Source of the DNA: Pyxidicoccus caerfyrddinensis
GTDB taxonomy: Bacteria > Myxococcota > Myxococcia > Myxococcales > Myxococcaceae
Length of the DNA: 64,000 bases
Direction of reading: 5' to 3'
Assembly (NCBI RefSeq): GCF_010894405.1
Contig: NZ_JAAIYA010000020.1
Location: 124,001 to 188,000 of the forward strand
Position 1 is the stretch's first letter. Every line of letters begins with the position of its first letter. The position numbers and the translations under genes were made by a program. The notes beneath the pieces were generated by a model, which had not been told where the DNA came from, did no database searches, and saw only the letters and a list, made by a program, of their open reading frames with translations. This document shows, piece after piece, positions 46,301 to 53,802 of this stretch.

Positions 46301-49300
46301 GCTGGAGCGGCTGGACATCCGCACCGCGCTCGTCGTGCCGGCGGCGCAGAGCACCGTGCTGCGGATGACGCATGAGCCAGAGACGGGGACGTTCCACATC
46401 CACTCGTATCAGCGCGGCGACGAGCGCTCGTGGTCGCTCCACGCCACGGGCCGCCTGCTCAAGCAGCCTGTCGCGCCCCAGCGCGGCCGGTTCGACCTGG
46501 CGGCGCTCCAGGAGGCGTGCCGGACGAAGCTGGAGGCGGGGTGGATCTACGCGTCGCTGGAGCGCAGCGGCTTCCAGTACGGGCCGTGGTTCCAGGGCAT
46601 CCACGAGCTGTCGTGCAGCTCGAATGGCGAGGCGCTGGCCCGCATCGAGCTGCGCACGAAGCCCGAGGACGATGCCGCGCACTACATCCTCCACCCGGCG
46701 CTCCTGGACGCGTGCTTCCAGACGCTCGTGGCCACCATCTCCGAGGGCGGGCAGAACCTCGACCCGTCCGCGACGTACCTGCCCGTGGGCATCCACGAGA
46801 TTCGCGTCAACCGCCCCGCGACAGGGAAGCTCTGGGCCTATGGCCGGTTCAGCTCGCGCACGGAGTCGGAGGTGCGCGCGGACCTGTGGATGATGGATGA
46901 AGCCGGTGAGGTCATCGCCGAGCTGCGGGGCGTGCGGGCGCGCGCGCTGCCCAAGCCAGCCCGGCAGGCGGCGGTGACGGACGACTGGTTCTATCAATTG
47001 CGGTGGGAGCCGAAGGCGCTGGAGCCTGTCGTGGAGGCACCGGCCGCCGGCACCGAGCCCGAGCGCTGGCTGCTGTTCTCGGATGGCTCGCCGCTCGCGC
47101 GGCAGCTCGACGCGGCGCTCACGGAGGCGGGGCGGGCGCCCATCCTGATTACGGAGGGCGACGCCGAGGCCCGCCTGGGCGAGCGCCACTTCCAGGTACG
47201 TCCGGGCGAGGCGGGCGACATGCACCGCCTCATCGCGGAATTGGCCGCCGACAGGCGGACGCTCCATGTCGCGTACCTGTGGTCGCTGGAGCTGCCGCTG
47301 GCTTCGCGGCCGCTCAGCATCACCGGCATCGACGGCTGTGGCCGCATCCTGCCCATCATCCAGGGACTGGCGGGGGCCACCTCCGTTGGGACGCACCGGA
47401 TGTGGGTGCTCACCCAGGGCGGGCAGCGCGTGCGCGACGAGCGGCTGGAGCACGCGGCGGCCTCGCCGCTGTGGGCCATGGCGCGCATGTCGAACGTGGA
47501 GCACCGGCAGCTTCGCTGCGTGTGCCTGGACCTGGACCCCGCGAGGGCCGACACCGCCGGCCAGCTTCCCGACGTGCTGCGGGAGTTGCTGCACGGTGGT
47601 GAGGAGACGGAGGTCGCCCTCCGGGAAGGCGCCCGCTACGCCGTGCGGCTGGAGCGGATTGCCCCCGGCGCGCCCGAGCGCTTGGAGCCTGTCTCGCTCG
47701 ACCAGGTGTCGGTGACGCTCAAGCCGCCGTCCCAGCGTGGCAGCCTCGCGGGCGTCACGTTCGAGCGCTCCGCGCGCGTGCGTCCCGGCCCGGGACAGTT
47801 GGAAATCGAGGTGCACGCCGCGGGGCTCAACTTCAAGGACATCGCCAAGCTGCGCGGCATGCTGAGTGACACGGACCTGGACGCGAGCTACTTCGGGCGC
47901 CGGCTCGGCATGGACTGCTCCGGTGTAGTGACGGCCGTGGGGGAGGGTGTCACCGGCTTCGCCGTCGGGGACGCCGTCGTCGGCGTGGCGCCGGGGTGCC
48001 TCGCGTCGCACGTCATCGCCCGCGCCAGCGACGTGTGGCGCAAGCCTCCCGAGCTGAGCTTCGAGGACGCCACGGGCCTGGGGCCCTTCGTCTACGCCAT
48101 CTACGCGCTCGGCCACGTCGGCCGCCTGCGCGCGGGGGAGACGGTGCTCATCCACTCGGCCGCGGGTGGCACGGGCCTGGCGGCGGTGCACTGGGCGCGA
48201 CACCTGGGCGCGGAGGTGCTGGCCACGGCCGGCAGCCCGGAGAAGCGCGCGTACCTGGAGTCGCTCGGCGTGAAGTGCGTCATGGACTCGCGCTCGCTGT
48301 CCTTCACCGACGAGGTGATGGAGTACACGAAGGGGCGCGGCGTCGACGTGGTGCTCAACACGTTGATGGGCGAGGGGCTGCGGCGGAGCCTGTCGGTGCT
48401 GGCGCCGCTCGGTCGGTTCGTGGACCTGACCTACTTCGGCAACCAGCGCTTCGAGCTGGCGCCGCACACCTACCCGCGCAACGTGTCCCTGCTCGCCGTG
48501 GACGTCGACTCGCTCTTCGTGCACCGGCCGCAGGAGACGGCGGCGCTGCTGGCCGAGCTGGCGCAGGCGTATCAGCAGGGCATTGCCCGGCCGCTGCCCG
48601 TCACCGTCTTCCCGCCGTCGCGGATGACGGAGGCCTTCGGACACCTGGCGGAGCGGAAGAACATCGGCCGCGCCACGGTGAGCATGCGCTCCGGTGAGGT
48701 CCGCGTCCCGCCGAGCAGCGACGTGGGGCTGCGTCCCGACGCGACGTACCTCATCACCGGCGGCCTGGGCGGCTTCGGCCTCGCCACGGCCCGCTGGCTC
48801 GTGGAGCACGGAGCGCGTCACCTGGCGCTCGCGGGCCGCACTGGTGCGGCGACGGACGATGCGAAGCGCGGCGTGGCGGAATTGGAGCAGCGGGGCGTGG
48901 TGGTGAAGGTCCTCCGCGCCGACGTGGCGCGCGAGGAGGACGTCGCGCGCATGCTCAGGGAGTCGGAGGAGGGCATGCCTCCGCTGCGCGGCATCATGCA
49001 CGCGGCCGCCGCCTTCGACGGCGAGTTCCTGGTGGAGTCCTCCGCCGAATTGCTGCGCAAGGCGATGACGCCCAAGGTGCTGGGCGCGTGGTACCTGCAC
49101 CAGCTCACGCGGGACATGCCGCTCGACTTCTTCGTGCTCTTCTCGTCCGTCGCCGGAACGCTGGGCGAGACGGGTACGGCGGCCTACTCCGCGGCGAACC
49201 ACTTCCTGGACACGCTGGCCCATGTCCGCCGCAGCCAGGGCCTGCCCGGCATCAGCATCGGGTGGGGCCTGCTGGCGGACGTCGGCATCGGCGTGAAGGA

Positions 49301-50687
49301 CGCGCGCATCGGAGCCCTGGTGCAGTCCGTGGGGCACCGCCCCATGCCGGTGAAGGAGTTGCTCGGGGTACTTGGCGAGGCGCTGCGGACGAAGCCCGCG
49401 CACCTGTTCGTCACCGACATCGACTGGGCGCGCTGGGCGGTGAGCCACCCGCTGATGAAGACGGTGCCGCGCCTGTCCCATGTCATCTCCCAGGACCTGG
49501 TGAACGGCAACGGCGACGGCGGCCAGAGCCTCAAGGACTCCCTGCGCGACGTGGAGGGCCCCGAGCGCGAGAAGCTGGTGCGCACGCGGTTCACGGACCA
49601 GCTCGCGGTGGTGCTCCGCACGAGCGCGGACCGCATCGACGCGAACACGCCGCTGGGTGACCTGGGCATGGACTCGCTGATGGCGTCCGAGCTGTCCATC
49701 CGGCTGGAGAAGGACACCGGAATGATGATTCCGATGATGATGCTGATGCGCCGCTCGACCATCCAGGACGTCGTGCAGCGCCTGCTGGAGATGCTCGCGC
49801 TCCCTTCGGCGGACCCGGCGGCGCAGGGCGCGTCCTCGGGTATCAAGCCCACGCAGCACTCCTTCGTCAGCGAGGACGGGCTGACGGTGTACGGACACCT
49901 GAGCCTGCCGCCCGGGCCGGGCCCGCACCCGGCGGTGGTCGTCCACACCCAGGACCCCGGCGGCGCGCTCAACGCCGAGGGCCACTACGTCCGGCTGGCC
50001 GAGCACGGCCCGCTGCTCGCCCGGGGCTACGCTGTCTTCACCGTGGACCAGCGCGGCGCGCCGGGGCACGGCGAGGAGTTCGCACGGATGACCGACCTGG
50101 GCGGCGCAGAGGTCCCCGACCTCACGGCCGCGGCCCGCTATTTGGGAACGCTGCCTTCCATCGACGCGAGCCGCCTCGCCGTCATGGGGACGAGCCGTGG
50201 CGCCTACTCGGCGCTGCTCGCCGTCTGCCAGGCGCCGGAGTTGTGGAAGGCCGCGCTGCTGTCCATGGGCTTCTACGAGCCGCTGTCGTTCATCCAGGCG
50301 GAGCGGCGCGCGCGCCCGGACACCTCGCCGCTGCTCCAGCACGGCCAGGCGTGGGACGCCATCGAGCTGCACTTCGCGGAGCGCGTGCGCCAGCCGTTGC
50401 AGCTGCTCGGCGGCGTGCGGGCGCCCCTGATGGTCATCCATGGGGATGCCGACCCGCTCCACCCGGTGGAGCATGCGCTCCAGCTCCAGCGGGTGGCGCG
50501 GGAGCAGGGCGTGCAGGCGGCGCTCGAGGTCATCCCCGGCATGGACCACGACGTCGAGCAGCGGCACGCGGTGTGGCCGAAGCTCTGGGCGCGGATGGCC
50601 GACTTCCTGGATGGCCACCTGGGCGTGACGCCCTCTGTGCCCGTCCCGGGGCGCGTGGCTCCGGAGCTCCAGGCGCGGGTGGGCTGA
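43377..50687 (+). CDS. Fully reducing type I polyketide synthase with C-terminal peptidase-like hydrolase
   Basis: The product is 2436 aa. ATG 43377 has GGAG a few bases upstream; GTG 43374 is too close. Domains in order: KS (about 16-445; C191 in DTACSSS, H326 in HGTGTP, H366 in NLGHMEG), AT (about 550-860; S644 in GHSAGE), DH (about 915-1165; H944 in DHKVQGQVVYP, D1111), a linker with the structural KR part, ER (about 1450-1755; HSAAGGTGLAAV), KR (about 1785-1965; TGGLGGFGLA, Y1937), ACP (S2100 in GMDSLM), then an alpha/beta hydrolase of about 270 aa (GTSRGA with S2273, HGDADP with D2357/D2359, H2391). All active residues are present, so a saturated chain is expected. The last domain resembles the S9 prolyl-oligopeptidase class rather than a standard thioesterase. 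Confidence 0.96.
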   Translation: MTRPIPEPDTRNGSTREPIAIVGIGCRFPGGAHSGPAFWKLLCEGFDAIGEVPSDRWSPTNFFDPDPRTPGKTAVRLGGYVDQRIQLFDAAFFGISPREAACLDPQQRLLLETAWEAFEDAGIVPETLAGGDTGVFSGGFMQDSASVQMGYLNRDLIGQHTSVGASLTMLSARLSYVFDLRGPCISVDTACSSSLVATHYAVHALWNGECSQALVAGVNVMMNPAVPIALTKAGFLSPDGRCKAFDASANGYVRSEGAGVVVLKPLSAALRDKDRVYALIRGSAVNQDGRSDGITQPNQEAQEALLRDAYSRAGISPHEVQYVEAHGTGTPVGDKTEAGAIAAVVGAGREPGTPCVVGSVKTNLGHMEGAAGVGGLIKAALALEHRQIPPHLHLHNPSPHIPFDKNNLRVPKTLEPWPATDGPLLASVNSFGYGGTNAHVVLEGPPEQAGAARAGAAASEWLIPISAKKPEALKAYAAALAAWVRERRESGGLTLEDLAYSASVRRSHHEQRGALVVKSLDDAAAQLDAYVGGDESVLAASGRVAPGKAPKRVFVFTGMGPQWWGMGRELYETHPAFRAAVDVCDAAFKRLGSTGVLASLLAPESAARMDDPYVAQTTNFLVQVGLTAVWKELGVRPDVVVGHSAGEAAAAYCAGALSFEDAVRVCHHRSQQQAKTAGQGRMLAVGLSAEEANTLIASHPEVCVGAINAPASVALSGATAALESVARILEERQVFNRFVPGNVPYHSPKMDPLEADLRQGLAGLSPREAEVPLYSTVLGERVRGDELDAGYWWRNVREPVRFEAAVGQIVAAGGEGYLFIEVGPHPVLSMAIAACLKQHQRTGAAVPSLHRERREQATLLTSLGRIFVAGGRIDFVRQHSEGARFFPLPAYPWQREHYWLESAASIQDRLGTPGHPLLRRKLAASTPTWEAELCTGLLPYLPDHKVQGQVVYPGAAYVDAAMAMERAVSGATSFTLERLDIRTALVVPAAQSTVLRMTHEPETGTFHIHSYQRGDERSWSLHATGRLLKQPVAPQRGRFDLAALQEACRTKLEAGWIYASLERSGFQYGPWFQGIHELSCSSNGEALARIELRTKPEDDAAHYILHPALLDACFQTLVATISEGGQNLDPSATYLPVGIHEIRVNRPATGKLWAYGRFSSRTESEVRADLWMMDEAGEVIAELRGVRARALPKPARQAAVTDDWFYQLRWEPKALEPVVEAPAAGTEPERWLLFSDGSPLARQLDAALTEAGRAPILITEGDAEARLGERHFQVRPGEAGDMHRLIAELAADRRTLHVAYLWSLELPLASRPLSITGIDGCGRILPIIQGLAGATSVGTHRMWVLTQGGQRVRDERLEHAAASPLWAMARMSNVEHRQLRCVCLDLDPARADTAGQLPDVLRELLHGGEETEVALREGARYAVRLERIAPGAPERLEPVSLDQVSVTLKPPSQRGSLAGVTFERSARVRPGPGQLEIEVHAAGLNFKDIAKLRGMLSDTDLDASYFGRRLGMDCSGVVTAVGEGVTGFAVGDAVVGVAPGCLASHVIARASDVWRKPPELSFEDATGLGPFVYAIYALGHVGRLRAGETVLIHSAAGGTGLAAVHWARHLGAEVLATAGSPEKRAYLESLGVKCVMDSRSLSFTDEVMEYTKGRGVDVVLNTLMGEGLRRSLSVLAPLGRFVDLTYFGNQRFELAPHTYPRNVSLLAVDVDSLFVHRPQETAALLAELAQAYQQGIARPLPVTVFPPSRMTEAFGHLAERKNIGRATVSMRSGEVRVPPSSDVGLRPDATYLITGGLGGFGLATARWLVEHGARHLALAGRTGAATDDAKRGVAELEQRGVVVKVLRADVAREEDVARMLRESEEGMPPLRGIMHAAAAFDGEFLVESSAELLRKAMTPKVLGAWYLHQLTRDMPLDFFVLFSSVAGTLGETGTAAYSAANHFLDTLAHVRRSQGLPGISIGWGLLADVGIGVKDARIGALVQSVGHRPMPVKELLGVLGEALRTKPAHLFVTDIDWARWAVSHPLMKTVPRLSHVISQDLVNGNGDGGQSLKDSLRDVEGPEREKLVRTRFTDQLAVVLRTSADRIDANTPLGDLGMDSLMASELSIRLEKDTGMMIPMMMLMRRSTIQDVVQRLLEMLALPSADPAAQGASSGIKPTQHSFVSEDGLTVYGHLSLPPGPGPHPAVVVHTQDPGGALNAEGHYVRLAEHGPLLARGYAVFTVDQRGAPGHGEEFARMTDLGGAEVPDLTAAARYLGTLPSIDASRLAVMGTSRGAYSALLAVCQAPELWKAALLSMGFYEPLSFIQAERRARPDTSPLLQHGQAWDAIELHFAERVRQPLQLLGGVRAPLMVIHGDADPLHPVEHALQLQRVAREQGVQAALEVIPGMDHDVEQRHAVWPKLWARMADFLDGHLGVTPSVPVPGRVAPELQARVG

Positions 50688-50700
50688 GGGATACCGGCGC

Positions 50701-52713
50701 GTGCGTAGGCTCCTGAACTCGCGAGGTGCGTTCCTGCTCGTCGCGGCCCTGCTCTGGCTGGGCCTCGACGCGGGCCGTTCCTGGAATGGCCACCGCGCCT
50801 ACCGGGCGCCCGCGAGCATGTGGCACCACGCGAGTTCGGCGGACGTCGCCTGGCCCCCGGGCGTGGACGTGCCGTCCGACGCCCCGCTCGGGCGACGCGT
50901 CTTCGTGCAGCGCTGCGCTGTCTGTCATGGGCAGGATGGGCGCGGCGCGGGCCCGGCGGCTCCGTCCATGCGCCCACGGCCGCGCGATTTGACGACGGGT
51001 GAGCTGAAGGTCCGCTCCACTCCGGCCGGGACTCCGCCGTCCGATGAGGACCTGACCCGCACCATCCGCCACGGTCTTCGCAACAGCGCGATGCCGTACT
51101 TCTCGGACCTGCTGTCCGAGGAGGAGTTGCGCGCGGTAGTGGGCTACGTGAACGGGCTGTCGGGCTCGGACGCCGCGCCGCCGTCCGCGAAGGTCGACGT
51201 GCCCCTGGCGCCTGCCTTCACGCTGGAGACGGTGGCGCAGGGGCGGGCGGCGTACGCGCGGCTGCAGTGTGGCGTCTGTCACGGTGCGGAGGGCGGGCTG
51301 CGGCGGCGGTTCGAGGGCGTGGATGGTCAGGAGGTGATTGCCCCGGACCTGCGGCAGCCCTGGACGTTCCGGGGCGGCAGCGAGCCGGAGCAGGTGTGGC
51401 TGCGCCTCACCACGGGGATGCTCCCGGGCCCCATGCCTTCGTATGCGGATGCGTCCTCGCCGGAGGAGCGCTGGGCGCTGGTGGGCTACCTGCGCTCCAT
51501 TGCCCTGCCTGCGCCATGGGAAGCGGGCGGGAAGCTCGCGGGGCTCGGACGCGAGCCGGACCTGCGGCTGCGGGGCGACTACCTGAGCCGTGCGCAGATC
51601 TGCCAGCTCTGCCACACCACGGCGAGCCCGGCCGGCGTCTACAACGCGGACGCGCTGCGGCTCGCGGGCGGCGTGCGGGTGGACGCGTATCCGCACAGCA
51701 CCCAGGTGACGCGCAACCTCACCGAGGCTCGGAAGCGCTCCGAAGACGAGCTGATGGCCATCATCCGCGATGGCCGGATGCCGGACCGGCAGGTCAGCGT
51801 CTGGGCCATGACGTGGTCGCTGTTCCACGCGATGACGGACGATGACGCCCGGGCGCTCGCGCGGTACCTGCGCTCGCTGTCGCCCATCCCCCGGGAGATT
51901 CCGGACGTCGTCCACTACGGCGTTGTGGAGACGCTGCTCCGGAAGGTGCTCCTCGGGTTGCCGGAGGTGTTCCCCACGCGGCTGGTCTACAGCGATGGGG
52001 ACTCTTCGGGCCTGGAGTCCGCCGCGCCGGTGGAGCGGGCGCTGTCGGTGGCGCAGTGGGTGGTGGGTGTATTGGCGCTGCTGCGCTTCCTGCTTCCGTT
52101 GCGCGGCGAGCGCCGGGATGCGCGGGCCTGGGCCCTGACGCTGGGGCTCGCGGGCGGGGCGGTGGGGCTCGTCTATGGGGGCTGGGTCGTCTACCAACTG
52201 CCGGCACTCGAAGGCGTTCCTCCCGAGCAGGTCGAGGCGGCCACGGTGGGCGGGCTGCCTCCGGTGGACCCCGGACGCGTCCGCACGCCGGAAGAGAAGG
52301 TGCTCGCCGAGCGGGGCCGCTACCTCTTCAACGTCGCCTCGTGCGTCATGTGCCACGGCCCGAGAGGGGACGGCGGTGCGATGATGTCGTGGCGGCCCTT
52401 CGGGACGCTCTACGCGCGGAACCTCACGAGCCACCCGGACCTCGGGCTGGCGAAGTGGACGGACGCGGAGATTGCCCGCGCCATCCGCAGTGGCATCTCC
52501 CGCGACGGCCGCGCGCTCCACTGGCAGGGCATGCCGTGGGACATGTTCTCCAACTTCGAGGAGGAGGATGTCCGGGCGCTCGTCACGTATCTGCGGATGC
52601 TGCCTCCGGTGGGCCTGAAGGTGAATGCTCCGGTGCCGCCCGCGCCCACCGATTGCGGCACCTACTCCCTGTTCCTGCTGCCCGTGAATCAGCCTCCCGG
52701 CTGTCACGACTGA
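50701..52713 (+). CDS. Four-haem membrane cytochrome c protein
   Basis: The product is 670 aa from GTG 50701, with GAGGGA about 8 bases upstream and only 13 bp after the PKS stop. It has an N-terminal membrane anchor or signal (about 10-24) and four CxxCH haem sites: CAVCH (72-76), CGVCH (190-194), CQLCH (301-305) and CVMCH (548-552). Two further hydrophobic helices at about 440-500 lie between the third and fourth haem domains. Each haem site sits in a class I cytochrome c module. This four-domain form matches no oxidase subunit I know. The close spacing suggests co-transcription with the PKS, though a role in tailoring the polyketide is only a guess. Confidence 0.88.
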   Translation: MRRLLNSRGAFLLVAALLWLGLDAGRSWNGHRAYRAPASMWHHASSADVAWPPGVDVPSDAPLGRRVFVQRCAVCHGQDGRGAGPAAPSMRPRPRDLTTGELKVRSTPAGTPPSDEDLTRTIRHGLRNSAMPYFSDLLSEEELRAVVGYVNGLSGSDAAPPSAKVDVPLAPAFTLETVAQGRAAYARLQCGVCHGAEGGLRRRFEGVDGQEVIAPDLRQPWTFRGGSEPEQVWLRLTTGMLPGPMPSYADASSPEERWALVGYLRSIALPAPWEAGGKLAGLGREPDLRLRGDYLSRAQICQLCHTTASPAGVYNADALRLAGGVRVDAYPHSTQVTRNLTEARKRSEDELMAIIRDGRMPDRQVSVWAMTWSLFHAMTDDDARALARYLRSLSPIPREIPDVVHYGVVETLLRKVLLGLPEVFPTRLVYSDGDSSGLESAAPVERALSVAQWVVGVLALLRFLLPLRGERRDARAWALTLGLAGGAVGLVYGGWVVYQLPALEGVPPEQVEAATVGGLPPVDPGRVRTPEEKVLAERGRYLFNVASCVMCHGPRGDGGAMMSWRPFGTLYARNLTSHPDLGLAKWTDAEIARAIRSGISRDGRALHWQGMPWDMFSNFEEEDVRALVTYLRMLPPVGLKVNAPVPPAPTDCGTYSLFLLPVNQPPGCHD

Positions 52714-52761
52714 GGCGGGAGGCGGGCACGGCCCGCACGGAAGGGATGAGCCCGGGCCACC

Positions 52762-52966
52762 TCCCCGGCCGCAGGTAGCAGCGGAAGGAACGTTCACTCC
52801 GCCAGCCGGCTGCCCCCCCGGCCGCAGGTAGCAGCGGAAGGAACGTTCATTCCGCCATCCGGCCGCCCCCAGCCGTGGGTAGCGGTGGAAGGAACGTTCA
52901 TTCCGCCATCCGGTCACCCCCCGGCCGTGGGTAGTAGCGGAAGGAACGTTCCTTCCACTATCCAGT
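52762..52966. repeat. Array of four ~52-bp tandem repeats, each with a palindromic core
   Basis: Four imperfect copies stand head to tail. Each has a C-rich part, a block like GGCCGCAGGTAGCAGC (GTGGGTAG in later copies), and an 18-bp core at 52783-52800, 52836-52853, 52887-52904 and 52939-52956. The cores read GGAAGGAACGTTCACTCC, GGAAGGAACGTTCATTCC (twice) and GGAAGGAACGTTCCTTCC. The last is a perfect palindrome, and the centre GGAACGTTC is the same in all. Core spacing is 53, 51 and 52 bp, about five turns of DNA, so all cores face the same side of the helix. The array fills most of the 455-bp gap before the tetR gene. Confidence 0.85.
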
Positions 52967-53132
52967 CGTCCTGGTGGGCGGACCGGGTGCACGGGCTTGT
53001 CGCGTCTTGGTGAGGCCGGGCGCGCTCGTCCTCGCCGGGGCTCCTCCGGTCGTGAGCGGAATCCGCCGGCTGCCTGCCTGGTGCCCAGGCGTCCCCTCCA
53101 ATCGGAAGCCGGCAAGGTCCCACCCGGGCGGA

Positions 53133-53160
53133 TTGACGCGGCCGCGCCATGGTGTAAATA
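53133..53160 (+). promoter_or_regulatory. Candidate promoter of the tetR-emrBA operon
   Basis: TTGACG (53133-53138), 16 bases, then TAAATA (53155-53160). Transcription should begin at about 53167, only a base or two before the ATG at 53169. The mRNA would be practically leaderless, which fits the absence of a ribosome-binding site before that ATG. Confidence 0.6.
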
Positions 53161-53161
53161 G

Positions 53162-53186
53162 GATTCAGATGCTGAATCGAGATTCA
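53162..53186. promoter_or_regulatory. Probable TetR operator overlapping its own start codon
   Basis: GATTCAG (53162-53168) and CTGAATC (53172-53178) form a perfect 7-bp dyad whose 3-bp centre is the ATG itself. A further TGAATC-GA-GATTCA dyad (53173-53186) shares the second arm, so three half-sites follow each other. The element covers the expected transcription start. Autorepression by the TetR protein is the simplest reading. Confidence 0.6.
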
Positions 53187-53798
53187 AAAAGTAGAAAGCC
53201 GGCTCAGAATCTCCGCTCCCGGCTGAAGGAGGCCACCGCCGACGCCATCCTGGTGGCCGCGGCGGAGGTGTTCGCGGAGCAGGGGCTGGTGGCCGCGCGC
53301 ATGGAGACCATCGCCGAGCGCGCGGGCGTGTCCGTGGGCACGCTCTACAACCACTTCGACGACCGGGCGGCGCTGCTGGACGCGCTGATGAAGCGCCGCC
53401 GCGAGGCGCTGCTGGAGCGGCTGGACGAGGCTCTCGCCGACTCGGATGGGCGCCCCTTCCGCGAGCAGCTCGCCACCTTCCTGGCCGCGCTGGCGGACCA
53501 CGTGGCCGAGCACGGCGGCTTCCTGCGCGTCCTCATGCAGTCGGAGGAGCTGATGGACCGCAAGGCGCGCCAGGGCCAGTCTCGGGCGGAGCTGCACCGG
53601 CGGCTGGAGACGCTCATCGGCCGCGGCGTGCGCGCCGGCCAGGTGCGCCCCGAAGGCCAGTCGCTCTATCCCGCACTGCTGATGGGCATGCTGAGCGCCG
53701 TCTTCCATCGGGAACTCGGGGCCAGCCAGGGCGGTGAGGGAATGGAGAAGAACCTGGAGGAGCTGTCGCGCGTCTTCCTGAAGGGCGTGGAGGTCTGA
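53169..53798 (+). CDS. TetR/AcrR family transcriptional repressor
   Basis: The product is 209 aa from ATG 53169. An N-terminal basic stretch precedes the TetR helix-turn-helix at about residues 20-65 (AAAEVFAEQGLVAARMETIA, then AGVSVGTLYNHF with the conserved Tyr and Phe). The C-terminal helices form the ligand-binding part. It leads an operon with an EmrB-type exporter and an HlyD-type adaptor, starting 4 bp and 3 bp apart, so it presumably represses the pump until its substrate binds. The start codon lies within a perfect operator-like dyad. Confidence 0.93.
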   Translation: MLNRDSKSRKPAQNLRSRLKEATADAILVAAAEVFAEQGLVAARMETIAERAGVSVGTLYNHFDDRAALLDALMKRRREALLERLDEALADSDGRPFREQLATFLAALADHVAEHGGFLRVLMQSEELMDRKARQGQSRAELHRRLETLIGRGVRAGQVRPEGQSLYPALLMGMLSAVFHRELGASQGGEGMEKNLEELSRVFLKGVEV

Positions 53799-53802
53799 CG
53801 CC

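Noticed and set aside
45348..50618. 1756-codon minus-strand frame opposite the PKS
   Set aside because: The PKS strand shows all catalytic motifs; the opposite frame has only biased composition.
52762..52966. CRISPR array
   Set aside because: Repeats are directly adjacent and about 52 bp long with degenerate copies; there are no unique spacers between identical repeats and no cas genes.
50530..53187. Minus-strand frame that gives a repeated peptide (WRNERSF units) across the repeat array
   Set aside because: The repetition comes from the 52-bp DNA repeats, and the rest of the frame is antisense to the cytochrome gene.
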